Shown: one piece after another, positions 42,485-53,051 of the stretch
Layout: each line of letters begins with the position of its first letter
How positions within the stretch are numbered: the stretch's first letter is position 1
Assembly (NCBI GenBank): GCA_020555605.1
Contig: JAJCJC010000016.1
Location: forward strand, 1-61,032
Direction: 5' to 3'
Length of the DNA: 61,032 bases
From: a bacterium 210917-SL.2.15
GTDB lineage: Bacteria > Bacillota > Clostridia > Oscillospirales > Oscillospiraceae
Program-made: the position numbers and the translations under genes
The notes under the pieces: generated by a model
The model's database searches: none
What the model was told of the DNA's origin: nothing
Seen by the model: the letters and a program-made list of their open reading frames with translations, nothing else

Positions 42485-43584
42485 AGATCGACGCTCTTTC
42501 CCTGCAGCAGTTCCGCAACTACCAGGCCCAGGAGTTTTCCTTTGACGGTCGCTGCAACGTGATTTATGGAGAAAATGCCCAGGGAAAGACCAATCTGCTG
42601 GAAGCGATTGCCTGTTTGTCGACCGGGCGTTCTCCCAGGGCGCGCAGCGACCGGGAAATGATCCGCTTTGAAGCGGACAGCGCCCTTCTGCGGGCTTCGG
42701 TCTCCGCCCGGGAGCGGAATTTTATGCTGGAAACCCGGCTGCAGCGGGGGCGGCCGAAAAAAATGACGGTCAACGGCGTGCCTGTTCGGCGGGGCGCCCA
42801 GAGCAGCGGCGTACTGTTTACCGTATATTTTTGCCCAGAGGATCTGTATCTGATCCGCGACGGCGCCGCCGCCCGCCGGAAATTTATGGACACGGCCCTG
42901 TGCCAGCTCCGGCCCAAATATGCCGAAGCCTTGGCACGATACAACAAAGCCTATGAAAGCAAAACCCGCATCCTGCGCGACAGCGAGGAGCGGCCGGATC
43001 TGTTGGCAGCCCTGCCGGAGTTCAACCATCAAATGGCCCTGGCCGGGGCGGCGGTGATCCATTACCGCGCACGCTTTGCCGCGCGGCTGGCTGAGTATGC
43101 CGAAGCCAGCCACCAGGAGTGCAGCGGCGGCCGGGAAACGCTGGCGCTGCGCTATGAAACGGTAAAAACCGTAACCAATCCCTTTGCCGACCTTCCCACA
43201 GTGTCTTCCCAGTTGGCGGAGCACCAGAAGGAGCATGAGCATGCGGAGCGCGCGGCCCGGTTGTGCCTATCCGGGCCGCACAAGGACGATCTGGCCGTGT
43301 TGATCGGCGGCGTCAGTGCAAAATCCTATTCTTCCCAGGGACAGACCCGGACGGCGGCGCTGTCTATCAAACTGGCCGAGCGGGAGATTTACAAAAACAC
43401 TGTAGGCGAATACCCCGTATTGCTGTTGGATGACGTGCTCAGCGAGCTGGACGCCCGGCGGCAGGAATTTGTGCTCAACCGCATTCAGGGCGGACAGGTG
43501 TTTATCACCTGCTGCGAGGACGACCGGCTGGAAACACTGCTCAAGGGAAAGGTGTTTCACATTCAGGGCGGCCATGTCGTGTGA
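42481..43584 (+). CDS. recF: DNA replication and repair protein RecF
   Basis: 367 residues. Walker A GENAQGKTN near the N-terminus, the ABC-type signature SSQGQTRTAALS and Walker B LLLDDVLSELD. It loads RecA at gaps. ATG 42481 lies within the S4 gene's stop. Confidence 0.95.
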   Translation: MKIDALSLQQFRNYQAQEFSFDGRCNVIYGENAQGKTNLLEAIACLSTGRSPRARSDREMIRFEADSALLRASVSARERNFMLETRLQRGRPKKMTVNGVPVRRGAQSSGVLFTVYFCPEDLYLIRDGAAARRKFMDTALCQLRPKYAEALARYNKAYESKTRILRDSEERPDLLAALPEFNHQMALAGAAVIHYRARFAARLAEYAEASHQECSGGRETLALRYETVKTVTNPFADLPTVSSQLAEHQKEHEHAERAARLCLSGPHKDDLAVLIGGVSAKSYSSQGQTRTAALSIKLAEREIYKNTVGEYPVLLLDDVLSELDARRQEFVLNRIQGGQVFITCCEDDRLETLLKGKVFHIQGGHVV

Positions 43585-43605
43585 CGGAAAAGGAGCGGAA
43601 CAGAG

Positions 43606-43899
43606 ATGTATGTTTCCATCGGGCCGGGCGCGGTGGCACGCTGCGGCGATATTGTGGGTGTGTTTGATCTGGACAGCGCTACCTGGTCCCATCGCACACG
43701 TAAAAGCCTGGCCGTGTGCGAGCGGGAAGGGCGCGTGATCGCCGTGGGCGACGATTTGCCCAGGGCTCTTTTATTGTGCTCCCCCCGGAGCAGATCCGGC
43801 CGCCGGCGGAAACGGGAGCACAGCAAGCGGCCTGTGGTCTATTTGACGCAGCTTTCCGCGCAGACATTGGAAAAAAGGATTCAGAGCGAGCGAATCTGA
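43606..43899 (+). CDS. remB: extracellular matrix regulator RemB / YaaB-type (DUF370) protein
   Basis: 97 residues with the RemB pattern [26 protein letters not shown] and [15 protein letters not shown]. Relatives read DDLP-KSFIV at the centre. Here that piece (GSFIVLPP) is in the next frame, while this frame reads RALLLCSP. A one-base loss in GGG (about 43765) and a gain in the C run (about 43783) would restore it. The open frame is uninterrupted, so a product is still made. Long Arg-rich middle. Confidence 0.78.
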   Translation: MYVSIGPGAVARCGDIVGVFDLDSATWSHRTRKSLAVCEREGRVIAVGDDLPRALLLCSPRSRSGRRRKREHSKRPVVYLTQLSAQTLEKRIQSERI

Positions 43900-43938
43900 A
43901 CGCGCGCTACAAGCGCGCCCTGAAACACCGGGGGCGCT

Positions 43939-44039
43939 GCAGGGGAAGCGCTGTTTCCCCTGTCCTCCCCACTGCGGGGAACGGAAAATGGAGGAAGAAA
44001 CAGATTTCTTTCCCAAAAACGCGCGGAGCGCGGCTTTTT
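43939..44039 (+). other. hairpin-rich remB-gyrB spacer
   Basis: Contains AGGGGAA...TTTCCCCT at 43941-43961 and a CGCGC-GGA-GCGCG hairpin followed by GCTTTTT at about 44020-44039. These look like weak terminators or attenuators setting gyrB level apart from dnaN-recF. Confidence 0.45.
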
Positions 44040-44069
44040 GGAAGGGATTGTCTTTTAGGAGGTTCCAGT

Positions 44070-46043
44070 ATGGACGAAGAAAAGCAGAAAAGGATCGAGG
44101 AACACGAGGGGGAAGAGACGTACAACGTGGATAAAGGCAACGAGTACGACGCTTCGGAGATCCAGGTGCTCGAAGGGCTGGAGGCTGTGCGCAAGCGTCC
44201 GGGCATGTATATCGGTTCCACCTCGAAAAGCGGTTTGCATCACCTGGTCTATGAGATCGTAGACAACGCCATCGACGAAGCTCTGGCGGGCTACTGTACT
44301 GATATCACCGTGCAGATCAACGAAGGCGATACCATCACTGTGACGGACAACGGCCGCGGTATTCCCGTGGATATCCAGGCCCAGACCGGGCGGCCCGCTC
44401 TCGAGGTGGTTTACACTGTGCTCCACGCCGGCGGTAAATTCGGCGGCGGCGGCTACAAGGTGTCCGGCGGCCTCCACGGCGTGGGCGCCAGTGTAGTCAA
44501 CGCCCTGAGCGAATGGCTCACGGTGCAGGTACACCGTGATGGAAAAATCCACCAGATGAAGTTTTCCCGGGGTCACATCGTCGAGGAGATGACAGTGATC
44601 GGGAGCACGGATCACACCGGCACTACGGTCACTTTCAAGCCCGACCCGGAGATGTTCGAGGAAACAGTGTACGACTATGACGTGCTCCACACCCGTATGC
44701 GGGAGCAGGCCTTTCTGAATGCTGGGCTGCGTATCCGCACCATCGATCTGCGCGCAGGCAAGGAACAGAGCGACGAGATGTGCTTTGAAGGCGGCATCCG
44801 GGAGTTTGTCACCTATCTTAACACCAACAAGGACGTGCTGCATGAGCAGGTGATCTACATGGCCGGAACCCGGGACGGTTCCATGGCCGAGGTGGCCCTG
44901 CAGTACAATGACGGTTACAATGAGAATATCCTCTCCTTTGCCAACAACATCCACACCCCCGAGGGCGGCATGCATGAGGAGGGCTTCAAGCGCGCTCTGA
45001 CCAACGTACTCAATGCCTACGGCCGCAAAATGAAGATTCTCAAGGAAGAGGAAAAGATCTCCGGCGAGGACTGCCGTGAGGGGTTGACGTGCATTATTTC
45101 CGTCAAACTGACCGATGCCCAGTTCGAAGGCCAGACCAAGGCTAAGCTTGGCAACAGCGAGATCCGTACGCTGGTGAACAGCATCGTGTCGGAAAAGCTG
45201 GAAATTTTCCTGGAGGAAAACCCGTCCGTGGGACGCCAGGTGTTGGACAAGGCTCTGATGGCGAACCGCGCCCGAGAGGCGGCGAAAAAAGCGCGCGAAT
45301 CCGTGCGCCGCAAGACTGGCTTGGAGTCGGGCCAGATGCCCGACAAGCTGCAGGACTGCAACGAGCGGGATCCGGGCCTGTGCGAAATTTACATCGTTGA
45401 GGGCGACTCGGCCGCCGGGTCGGCCATTCAGGGCCGGGATTCCCGTTTCCAGGCTATCCTGGCCATGTGGGGCAAGATGCTCAATGTGGAAAAGGCCCGG
45501 GCCGACAAAATCTACGGCAACGACAAGCTCTATCCTTTGATTGTGGCCTTGGGCGCAGGCATCGGCGGCGAATTCAACATCGATAAGCTGCGCTATCACA
45601 AAATTATCATCATGGCCGATGCCGATGTGGACGGCGCTCACATCCGTACGCTGTTACTGACGTTTTTCTTCCGCTATATGCGTCCGCTGATTGAAAACGG
45701 ATATGTCTATTCCGCCGTACCGCCTCTGTATAAACTCACCCGCGGCAAAAAGCAGCGCGTAGCTTACTCCGACGAAGAGCGCGACCGCATTTCCGCCGAG
45801 ATGCGCGGCGACAATCCCAACGTGAAAGTGGACATTTCCCGCTTCAAGGGCCTGGGCGAAATGGACCCCCACGAGTTGTGGGAGACCACCATGGACCCCG
45901 AGCGCCGCACGCTGCGCCGCATCACGTTGGACGACGCGGTGAAGGCCGACGAGATCTTCACCATTCTGATGGGCGAAAAAGTGGAACCCCGCAAGGAATG
46001 GATCGAAAGCAACGCCAAATACGCGGTCAATCTGGACATTTAA
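44070..46043 (+). CDS. gyrB: DNA gyrase subunit B
   Basis: 657 residues. GHKL ATPase motifs [21 protein letters not shown] and [20 protein letters not shown] motifs EGDSAAGSA and DADVDGAHI. Ends [10 protein letters not shown]. With GyrA it introduces negative supercoils and is the coumarin target. ATG 44070 is 7 bases after AGGAGG. Confidence 0.97.
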   Translation: MDEEKQKRIEEHEGEETYNVDKGNEYDASEIQVLEGLEAVRKRPGMYIGSTSKSGLHHLVYEIVDNAIDEALAGYCTDITVQINEGDTITVTDNGRGIPVDIQAQTGRPALEVVYTVLHAGGKFGGGGYKVSGGLHGVGASVVNALSEWLTVQVHRDGKIHQMKFSRGHIVEEMTVIGSTDHTGTTVTFKPDPEMFEETVYDYDVLHTRMREQAFLNAGLRIRTIDLRAGKEQSDEMCFEGGIREFVTYLNTNKDVLHEQVIYMAGTRDGSMAEVALQYNDGYNENILSFANNIHTPEGGMHEEGFKRALTNVLNAYGRKMKILKEEEKISGEDCREGLTCIISVKLTDAQFEGQTKAKLGNSEIRTLVNSIVSEKLEIFLEENPSVGRQVLDKALMANRAREAAKKARESVRRKTGLESGQMPDKLQDCNERDPGLCEIYIVEGDSAAGSAIQGRDSRFQAILAMWGKMLNVEKARADKIYGNDKLYPLIVALGAGIGGEFNIDKLRYHKIIIMADADVDGAHIRTLLLTFFFRYMRPLIENGYVYSAVPPLYKLTRGKKQRVAYSDEERDRISAEMRGDNPNVKVDISRFKGLGEMDPHELWETTMDPERRTLRRITLDDAVKADEIFTILMGEKVEPRKEWIESNAKYAVNLDI

Positions 46044-46058
46044 GGAGACGAGGCCAAC

Positions 46059-48608
46059 ATGGGACACAACAGAGATTATAAACCGGAGGATATTGCTTTT
46101 CCCAATCAGGCGATCACCGAGTCCGGCCTTGTCGCCGAAATGGAAACAAGCTACCGGGAATACGCCATGAGCGTAATCGTGGGCCGTGCGCTGCCCGATG
46201 TGCGCGACGGACTCAAACCTGTACACCGCCGCATCCTCTACGCCATGTATGAGGACGGACTGACGGCGGATAAACCCTTCAAAAAGTCGGCTACCTGCGT
46301 GGGCGACGTGCTGGGCCGCTATCATCCCCATGGCGATGCCAGCGTGTACGACGCTCTGGTGCGTCTGGCTCAGGATTTTTCCATGCGCTATATGCTGGTA
46401 GACGGCCACGGCAACTTTGGCTCCGTGGATGGCGATCCCCCGGCTGCTTACCGTTACACCGAGGCCCGCATGAGCAAAATTTCCGAGGAAATGCTCCGCG
46501 ATATCGACAAGGACACGGTCAACTGGGACCCCAACTTCGATGAAACCCGCAAGGAGCCGCGTGTGCTCCCCTCCCGCTTCCCCAACCTGCTGGTCAACGG
46601 TTCCTCAGGCATTGCCGTGGGCATGGCCACCAATATCCCACCCCACAACCTGCGGGAAGTCATCGGCGCATGCATCTGCGTACTCGACGATCCGGAGGCT
46701 ACTTTGGCCGATCTGATGGAGCATGTGAAGGGGCCGGACTTCCCCACCAAGGGTATCATTATGGGCCGCAGCGGTATCCGTGCCGCCTATGCCACCGGTC
46801 GAGGCCGGGTCGTGATCCGCGCCCGCCACGAATTTGAGGAATTCGGCAAGGACCGCACCCGCATCATCATCACGGAACTGCCCTATCAGGTAAACAAGCG
46901 CCAGCTGATCCGCAACATCGCTGAGCAGGTGAAGGAAAAGCGCCTGGAGGGCATTTCCGACCTGCGCGACGAAACAGACCGCAACGGCATGCGCGTGGTG
47001 ATCGAGCTCAAGCGCGACGCCAACCCCCAGGTGGTGCTCAACCACCTGTTTACCCAGACCCAGCTGCAAACCAGCTTCGCCATCAATATGCTGGCTCTGG
47101 TGGACGATCAAAAGCAGCCGAAAATATTGTCGCTGCGCCACATCATCGACGAATATCTCGCGTTTCAGGAAGAGATCATCGTCCGTCGCACACGCTACGA
47201 TCTGAAGAAGGCCCAGGAGCGCGCCCATTTGCTGGAAGGACTGCTGGTGGCCCAGGACAATATCGACGAGGTTATCCAGATTATCCGTACCAGCTACGAT
47301 GACGCCAAAGAACGCTTGTGCGAGCGTTTCGGCCTGGACGACATCCAGGCCCAGGCAATCCTTGACATGCGTCTGAAAGCTCTGCAGGGCCTCGACCGGG
47401 AAAAACTGGAGAACGAATACAAGGAACTGGAGGAGAAGATCGCATGGTTCCAGAAGATTTTATCCGATGACGGTCTGGTGCGCCAAATCCTGAAGGAAGA
47501 GCTGACGGTCATTGCCGACAAATTCGGCGACGAACGCAAAACGGAGATTCAGGAAGTGGAGGACGAGATCGACATCGAGGATCTGATCGAAGAAGAGCAG
47601 TGTGTCTTTACCCTGACAGCCGCCGGCTACATCAAGCGCACGCCGGTGAGCGAATACGCCGCCCAGAGCAAGGGCGGTATGGGCAAAAAGGGAATCACCA
47701 CCCGGGAGGAGGACTATGTCACCGACGTATTCACCGCCTCCACCCACGACTATATTCTCTTTTTCACCGACACCGGAAAGGTGTACCGCAAAAAGGGCTA
47801 TCAGATCCCCGAGAGCGGAAAGACCGCCAAGGGTACCAATATTGTCAACATTCTGCAGGTGGAACAGGGCGAGCGCATCCAGACCATGATTCACACCCGG
47901 GACATCGAGCACAGCGAAAACCGTTTTCTGTTTATGGTCACCCGCGCCGGCACTGTGAAGCGACTGCCGGTAATTACGCTGAAAAACCTGCGCAGCAACG
48001 GTATCCGCGCCCTGCGCATGGAGGAGGGCGATGCCCTGATCGCCGTCCATGAGACGGACGGGACGCAGAACATCGTCCTTGCCACCCGTGACGGGCAGGC
48101 TGTGTGCTTCCGGGAAACCGATGTGCGCGCTATGGGTCGCGACGCCATGGGCGTACGGGGCATCCGCCTGCGCGAAGGCGACTTCGTGGTGGGTGCCGGC
48201 GTAGCCGCGGAAGGGAAGGAAATTCTTTCCATCACGGAAAAGGGCTACGGCAAACGTACGGCAGTGGAGGAATACCGCCTCACCAACCGGGGCGGCCTGG
48301 GCATCCGCAACTATGCCGTCACCGATAAGACCGGCGCCGTGGTGGGCATTAAGATCGTCGACGGCAACGAAGATCTGCTGCTGGTAACCCAGAGCGGTAT
48401 CCTGATCCGCACTGCGGTGGAAAACATCCGCGCGGCCGGCCGCGCCACCCAGGGTGTCATTGTCATGCGCTTCAAGGAAGAGGGCGATCAGGTCATCGCC
48501 TTGGCGCTGGCCGAGCGGGAAGAGGAGAAAGACGGCGCGGAGGACGGCGCGCAGGAAATGCAGCGCCCCGCCGCTGAAGAGAGCGGACAGGAGGACCTGC
48601 AGGAATGA
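46059..48608 (+). CDS. gyrA: DNA gyrase subunit A
   Basis: 849 residues. The catalytic tyrosine is Y133 in AAYRYTE, and the quinolone-region sequence GDASVYDAL (Asp then Ser at the usual hot-spot positions) looks wild-type. The C-terminal beta-pinwheel has a GyrA-box-like [10 protein letters not shown], which supports gyrase rather than ParC, as does its location. Acidic tail. Overlaps the next gene by 4 bases. Confidence 0.97.
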   Translation: MGHNRDYKPEDIAFPNQAITESGLVAEMETSYREYAMSVIVGRALPDVRDGLKPVHRRILYAMYEDGLTADKPFKKSATCVGDVLGRYHPHGDASVYDALVRLAQDFSMRYMLVDGHGNFGSVDGDPPAAYRYTEARMSKISEEMLRDIDKDTVNWDPNFDETRKEPRVLPSRFPNLLVNGSSGIAVGMATNIPPHNLREVIGACICVLDDPEATLADLMEHVKGPDFPTKGIIMGRSGIRAAYATGRGRVVIRARHEFEEFGKDRTRIIITELPYQVNKRQLIRNIAEQVKEKRLEGISDLRDETDRNGMRVVIELKRDANPQVVLNHLFTQTQLQTSFAINMLALVDDQKQPKILSLRHIIDEYLAFQEEIIVRRTRYDLKKAQERAHLLEGLLVAQDNIDEVIQIIRTSYDDAKERLCERFGLDDIQAQAILDMRLKALQGLDREKLENEYKELEEKIAWFQKILSDDGLVRQILKEELTVIADKFGDERKTEIQEVEDEIDIEDLIEEEQCVFTLTAAGYIKRTPVSEYAAQSKGGMGKKGITTREEDYVTDVFTASTHDYILFFTDTGKVYRKKGYQIPESGKTAKGTNIVNILQVEQGERIQTMIHTRDIEHSENRFLFMVTRAGTVKRLPVITLKNLRSNGIRALRMEEGDALIAVHETDGTQNIVLATRDGQAVCFRETDVRAMGRDAMGVRGIRLREGDFVVGAGVAAEGKEILSITEKGYGKRTAVEEYRLTNRGGLGIRNYAVTDKTGAVVGIKIVDGNEDLLLVTQSGILIRTAVENIRAAGRATQGVIVMRFKEEGDQVIALALAEREEEKDGAEDGAQEMQRPAAEESGQEDLQE

Positions 48609-49123
48609 GCGGAGCGCGGGATTGGCTGAAAGAACACCAGACGGCTACCGTCCAGGATCTGAGCAATGACATGTGGGTGCGCATCGAGCGCACGAACCGC
48701 ATGCTGGAGCAGTACGGCCGAGGGGACTTTGTGGAAAATATGCCGGTGCTGTTCGCTATGTATTACTGCACCGCCGTTACGGTGATGCAGATTCCTGAGG
48801 AACCCACGGGCATGGAACTGCAGAAGCTCTATCTGGAAAACGTCCGCAATCTGGAAAATGAATGTCTGATCGACGAAACTGAATCCGTCCACATGGTGAA
48901 CGCGTTCCACGAAGCGTGCCGCAGCATCGCGCAGGAGAGCATGGAGACGGCGGAGCAGCCGGAGGAAAAGCCCAACCCCTTCGCGCCCATCATCCGGGCG
49001 GGCGCCCGGCGCCTGGGCCTCCCGTACCGGGACGTACACGTGGAGCTGATTCAATTCCTGGCTGATTTCGCTGTGTCTTACCGCATTCAGGGAACGGGCG
49101 CCAACCCTCTCTTCCGGAGTTGA
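48605..49123 (+). CDS. hypothetical protein coupled to gyrA
   Basis: 172 residues, acidic and helical, with no signal or membrane segment and no domain I recognise. Starts inside the gyrA stop (ATGA), so it is co-translated with gyrA, and is followed by the operon terminator. Ending [10 protein letters not shown]. Confidence 0.7.
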   Translation: MSGARDWLKEHQTATVQDLSNDMWVRIERTNRMLEQYGRGDFVENMPVLFAMYYCTAVTVMQIPEEPTGMELQKLYLENVRNLENECLIDETESVHMVNAFHEACRSIAQESMETAEQPEEKPNPFAPIIRAGARRLGLPYRDVHVELIQFLADFAVSYRIQGTGANPLFRS

Positions 49124-49135
49124 ACACACTGTGAA

Positions 49136-49181
49136 AAAACCGCCGAAGGGGCAGCAGAATTGCGCCCCTTTTGCGGTTTTT
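49136..49181 (+). terminator. terminator of the gyrB-gyrA operon
   Basis: Two-part stem AAAACCGC + AGGGGC / GCCCCT + GCGGTTTT with a T-run. Confidence 0.85.
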
Positions 49182-49293
49182 GTTTCGAAGACAGGGGAAG
49201 AAAACGCCCGGTAGCGGCTGAGTGCCCTCTCTGCATGGAACAAGAATGCAGGCAAAAAAAACGGAAAATTGGAAAAAAACGCGGAAAAATTGG

Positions 49294-49322
49294 TTGCAAA
49301 ACGAAACCATAAGTGATATGAT
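49294..49322 (+). promoter_or_regulatory. promoter of the 189-residue gene
   Basis: TTGCAA (49294-49299) and TATGAT (49317-49322), 17-base spacing, 37 bases upstream of the start. Confidence 0.7.
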
Positions 49323-49358
49323 AGCAAAATCTGTCAGAGAAAAAGGAGATGAGACGGG

Positions 49359-49928
49359 ATGGAGCGCTGTGATGAAGTGTTTCAGCGGGTCTACGAAACC
49401 ATGTTTGAACAGACGGATGATCCGTTCCCGGATGTGGTGCCCGTGGCGCGGGAACTGCACTGTCAGGTGCTGCGGCAGCATCTCCGGCGCAGCGGTCAGC
49501 GGCTGATGCGTCGCTGCGGCATCGGCCAAAGCGACGCTGATCTGCAGCGCATCGATACGTGCTTTCGGCAGCTGCGGCGCATGGAATGCGCTATCCTGTT
49601 CCGTTGCGCCTGGCATATTCGGCGCAGGGAGCCGGAGGCGCTGGCCACCATGGCTGCTGAGGACGAAACTTGCGGCAGTGCGGCTAACTACGCCTATGAC
49701 TCGATGATTGGGCTGTTTTCCACCTGTGTGTTCCGTCCACCCTTTCTGGATTCCCACGACAAATGTGAGGTACTGTACAATGAAATCTATAGCGCCCGGG
49801 AATCCCTCACCCGCCGGATGCGTCTTCCGGACGGCGACCGGGGGCTGACGGAGATGTTGGATCTGACCTATGATCTGCTGCGTCTGTATGCGAAAAAAGC
49901 CTTTGATTACGGAGTGCGGCTCGCCTGA
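49359..49928 (+). CDS. hypothetical helical protein
   Basis: 189 residues, Arg- and Cys-rich helices (QVLRQHLRRSGQRLMRRCG, RQLRRMECAILFRCAWHIRR). No membrane helix or known domain. It has its own promoter and AAAGGAGATGAGACGGG before the ATG. Possibly related in style to the 172-residue gene upstream, but I see no clear homology. Confidence 0.65.
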   Translation: MERCDEVFQRVYETMFEQTDDPFPDVVPVARELHCQVLRQHLRRSGQRLMRRCGIGQSDADLQRIDTCFRQLRRMECAILFRCAWHIRRREPEALATMAAEDETCGSAANYAYDSMIGLFSTCVFRPPFLDSHDKCEVLYNEIYSARESLTRRMRLPDGDRGLTEMLDLTYDLLRLYAKKAFDYGVRLA

Positions 49929-50059
49929 AACGGCGGGCCGTTTTTTGCTTTGCGGCATGCTCCGCTGGGATGTGGCACGGGTAGCGGGAACGTTTACCCA
50001 GGGCGCTGGAAGTGATTTCAAAAAGGCAGTGCAGCTGCTCGTTTTCTTTTTTATAAAAA

Positions 50060-50082
50060 AACCGCCGGCACCGCCGGCGGTT
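50060..50082 (-). terminator. second terminator downstream of rpsT
   Basis: Stem AACCGCCGGC / GCCGGCGGTT with a T-run on the minus strand. Confidence 0.65.
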
Positions 50083-50121
50083 AGGGCAATTCAAAACTTT
50101 CGCCCGCTTTTGCAAAAAGAA

Positions 50122-50148
50122 AAAAGAACACCCGTCGGGTGTTCTTTT
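50122..50148. terminator. terminator of rpsT
   Basis: Perfect 12-base stem AAAAGAACACCC / GGGTGTTCTTTT, 3-base loop, right after the rpsT stop. Confidence 0.9.
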
Positions 50149-50162
50149 CAAAAGCGATTGGA

Positions 50163-50426
50163 TCAGCCGATCTGATTGAGCTTCAGCGTCAGCGCGCTCT
50201 TCTTGTGCGCTGCGTTGTTCTTGTGGATCAGACCCTTGCTGGCGGCCATGTCGACCTTCTTGACGGCAACCTTGTACGCGCCTTCAGCCTCGGTGCGATT
50301 GCCTTCTGCGGCAGCAGCCTCGAACTTCTTGATGGCGGTCTTCATAGCGGACTTCTGAACCCGGTTCTGGGCATTGCGAGCCTCAGCGAGCAGAACACGC
50401 TTCTTAGCAGACTTAATATTCGGCAA
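50163..50426 (-). CDS. rpsT: 30S ribosomal protein S20
   Basis: 87 residues beginning (M)[17 protein letters not shown], ending KLNQIG, the usual S20 size. The start is TTG at 50426 with GGAGGAGGTG just upstream. A non-AUG start is a known regulatory feature of S20 in other bacteria. Divergent from gpr. Confidence 0.95.
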   Translation of the reverse strand: MPNIKSAKKRVLLAEARNAQNRVQKSAMKTAIKKFEAAAAEGNRTEAEGAYKVAVKKVDMAASKGLIHKNNAAHKKSALTLKLNQIG

Positions 50427-50550
50427 ACCAAACACCTCCTCCGGCAGGAAATTTGCATGGAGCACGTCTCCATACTCTGTGCAGGATGATATTCTATCAC
50501 GTCAGATACAAAAAAGCAAGGAATTTTTCAAAATTTTTTAATCTTTTTTT

Positions 50551-50580
50551 GTATAAGGCGCGTCTTTTTTCAAAAACTAA
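50551..50580 (+). promoter_or_regulatory. possible forespore (sigma F/G-type) promoter of gpr
   Basis: GTATA at 50551-50555, 15 bases, then CAAAAACTA at 50571-50579, resembling sigma-F/G elements imperfectly. No sigma-A promoter is obvious before gpr. Suggestive only. Confidence 0.3.
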
Positions 50581-50629
50581 GGGAAAACTACCACATTTAG
50601 TGGGATACGAAAAAAGGGGACACAAAACA

Positions 50630-51522
50630 TGCTGACCAAACGCACGGACCTGGCGCTGGAGGCCAGAGAGCTTTTTGAAGAGAGCGTGGGAAAAACCACC
50701 GCACTGCAGGGGGTACAGGCTCAGGAATACGGCCGCCGGGGCTGTACAGTCACAGAGGTGGATATTTTGGATGGTCAGGGAAGCCGTGCCCTGGGGAAAC
50801 CCGTGGGCCGCTATCTCACCGTAGCGCTGGAACAGAATAACCTGTCCGGAAAAGGGTTCGAGGAGGCCGCCCGCTGCATTGCCGAAGAACTGCACCGCCT
50901 TCTGCCTCCTCTGGACGAGGAAAAACCTGTCCTGGTGGCAGGTCTGGGCAACCGGGATGTGACGCCCGACGCCCTTGGCCCGCTGGCGGTGGACGCTCTT
51001 CTGATCACGCGGCATTTGAAAGAATCCCTTCCCGGGGAATTTGCCGCCCTTTCTCCAGTATGCGCTATAGCTCCCGGCGTGCTGGGACAGACGGGCGTGG
51101 AGAGCGCCGAGGTGATCCGGGGTGTGGCGGAGCGGGTGAAGCCCTGCTGTGTGATCGTGATCGACGCCCTCATGTCCCGCCGCCTTTCCAGGCTGTGTGC
51201 CACCGTGCAGCTGTCCGATACCGGACTGATTCCCGGCTCCGGCGTGGGCAACCACCGCTGCGCCCTCAACGAGGACACGCTCCATGTGCCCGTGCTTTCC
51301 ATCGGCATCCCCACAGTGATCGATGGGGCGACGCTGGCGGCAGACCTGCTGGAGGAAGCCGGCGCGGAAGAAACGGCTGCGTCGCTGCGCGAAGGTATGA
51401 TTGTCACCGAACGCAGCATTGACGAGCGCATCCGGCGGCTGGCCAGACTGACAGCGCTGGGCGTCAATCTGGCGCTGCAAAGCGCTCTGGACGTAGAGGA
51501 TGTGGCTGCTTTTTTAAGTTGA
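50630..51522 (+). CDS. gpr: germination protease (spore endopeptidase GPR)
   Basis: 297 residues. The family motif GLGNRDVTPDALGP with its essential aspartates is intact, as are GQTGVESAEVIRG and PGSGVGNHR. It degrades small acid-soluble spore proteins during germination and is made as a zymogen with a short propeptide (matches RTDLALEARELF). It indicates an endospore-forming lineage. Next to rpsT as in many Clostridia, but the usual downstream spoIIP and lepA are not here. Confidence 0.93.
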
Positions 51523-51604
51523 ACCTCCCTCCTGCTCCAGTGCAGAGAGTGCACAATGTCGCAGGAACAAAAGCAGATTTTTTTACAAATTGCCCTTTGC
51601 CCTC

Positions 51605-51632
51605 TTTACAAACGGGAAAAAAGAATTATAAT
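51605..51632 (+). promoter_or_regulatory. promoter of the riboflavin operon
   Basis: TTTACA (51605-51610) and TATAAT (51627-51632), 16-base spacing, 24 bases before the riboswitch. Confidence 0.75.
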
Positions 51633-51655
51633 GAACCTCACAAATCAATCAAGTT

Positions 51656-51762
51656 TTCTTCAGGGCAGGGTGCAATTCCCTACCGGCGGTAAAGCCCGCG
51701 AGCCGAAAGGCTGATCCGGTGAGATTCCGGAGCCGACAGTATAGTCTGGATGAAAGAAGAAA
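51656..51762 (+). ncRNA. FMN riboswitch (RFN element)
   Basis: Nearly every conserved block of the class is present: CAGGGCAGGGTGCAATTCCC, TACCGGCGGTAAAGCCCGCG, GAGATTCCGGAGCCGACAGT and the closing GGATGAAAGAAG. It senses FMN and should shut off ribDE-BA-H when FMN is high. Confidence 0.97.
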
Positions 51763-51795
51763 CGGATCGGCGCAGCTGCGCTGTTTTTGACGTTT

Positions 51796-51828
51796 GCTCT
51801 GAAATGGATTTCATTTCAGAGCTTTTTT
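51796..51828 (+). terminator. riboswitch-controlled terminator 1
   Basis: Perfect 11-base stem GCTCTGAAATG / CATTTCAGAGC plus six T. Confidence 0.9.
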
Positions 51829-51885
51829 GTTGTAAAAACACAGCTGCAAATGTGCTGTCCGGGATTGCGGTTCCGATCGATGCAG

Positions 51886-51916
51886 GCCCTGAGCATGAAT
51901 GCTCAGGGCTTTTTTG
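51886..51916 (+). terminator. terminator 2 in the rib leader
   Basis: Perfect 11-base stem GCCCTGAGCAT / ATGCTCAGGGC plus T-run, 57 bases after the first. Tandem terminators in one leader are unusual. Confidence 0.85.
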
Positions 51917-51942
51917 TTTCATTGGCAAGAAGGAGATGCATG

Positions 51943-53049
51943 ATGAGAGAGCAGGACTATATGCGCCGGGCCATCAGTCTGGCAAAGCAAGGCGTACCCT
52001 GGGCCAGCCCCAATCCGCTGGTGGGGGCGGTGATTGTGAAAGATGGCCGGGTGATCGGTGAGGGATACCATGCCCGCTGCGGCGAGGCCCATGCCGAGCG
52101 CGCCGCGCTGGCCGCCTGCACGGAAGACCCTGTAGGGGCCACGGTTTATGTCACGCTGGAACCGTGCTGCCACCAGGGCCGTCAGCCCCCCTGCACGCAG
52201 GCGCTGATCGAAAGCGGCGTTGCCCGGGTGGTAATCGGCTCCCGAGACCCAAACCCGAAGGTGGCGGGAAGGGGAATCGCGCAGCTGCGCGCGGTCGGGA
52301 TCGAAGTGGTCGAAGATGTTCTCCGGGAAGAATGTGAGTCCCTGAACCGCATCTTTTTTCACTACATCACCACCAAGACCCCCTATGCTGCCCTGAAATA
52401 CGCCATAACGGCAGACGGCAAACTTGCCGCCCGCACGGGACGCTCCCAATGGATCACCGGTAAGGAGGCCCGTGCCCATGTCCACAGCCTGCGCAGCCGT
52501 TATCGGGCCATTCTGGTGGGCGTCGGCACTGTGCTGGCCGACGATCCCCTGCTCAACTGCCGCATGGAAGGCGGACGCGACCCGGTGCGCTTGGTGCTGG
52601 ACAGCCGCCTGCGCACGCCTTTGTCCGCCCGGGTGTGCCAAACGGCCCGGGAGCAGAAGACGATTTTCGCATGCGCTGTGGAAAACGCGGAAAAGTGCGC
52701 ACAACTTCGGGCGCTGGGCGTGGAGGTGCTGTGCCTGGGCGGCGCGGACGGCCGGGTGGACTGGAACGCCCTGATGAAAGAATTGAGCGCGCGGGAGATC
52801 GACAGCGTACTCATCGAGGGCGGCGCGGAGATCCAGTACAGCGCCCTGTGCGCCGGCGTGGTGCAGCGGCTGTATGCCTATGTGGGGGCCATGCTCCTGG
52901 GCGGCGCCGGAGCAAAGTCCCCCGTGGGAGGTTTGGGCGCGCCCAGCCCGGCGGAAGCGTTTATGCTGGGCGCACCGGAAATTGAGCGCTTCGGCCGCGA
53001 CGTGCTGCTGTCCTACGATGTGCTGACGCGGGAAAAGGAGGCGTTTTAA
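51943..53049 (+). CDS. ribD: bifunctional pyrimidine deaminase/reductase RibD
   Basis: 368 residues. Deaminase domain (1-145) with zinc motifs HAERAAL and PCCHQGRQPPC. Reductase domain (about 150-368) beginning KTPYAALKYAITADGK. Catalyses steps 2 and 3 of riboflavin synthesis. ATG 51943 (an adjacent in-frame ATG at 51940 is closer to AAGGAG). Confidence 0.95.
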   Translation: MREQDYMRRAISLAKQGVPWASPNPLVGAVIVKDGRVIGEGYHARCGEAHAERAALAACTEDPVGATVYVTLEPCCHQGRQPPCTQALIESGVARVVIGSRDPNPKVAGRGIAQLRAVGIEVVEDVLREECESLNRIFFHYITTKTPYAALKYAITADGKLAARTGRSQWITGKEARAHVHSLRSRYRAILVGVGTVLADDPLLNCRMEGGRDPVRLVLDSRLRTPLSARVCQTAREQKTIFACAVENAEKCAQLRALGVEVLCLGGADGRVDWNALMKELSAREIDSVLIEGGAEIQYSALCAGVVQRLYAYVGAMLLGGAGAKSPVGGLGAPSPAEAFMLGAPEIERFGRDVLLSYDVLTREKEAF

Positions 53050-53051
53050 CT

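Noticed and set aside
3746..49040. Additional parS sites at other CACGTG cores (for example near 3746, 26213, 38420 and 49037)
   Set aside because: Flanking bases do not match the 16-bp parS consensus.
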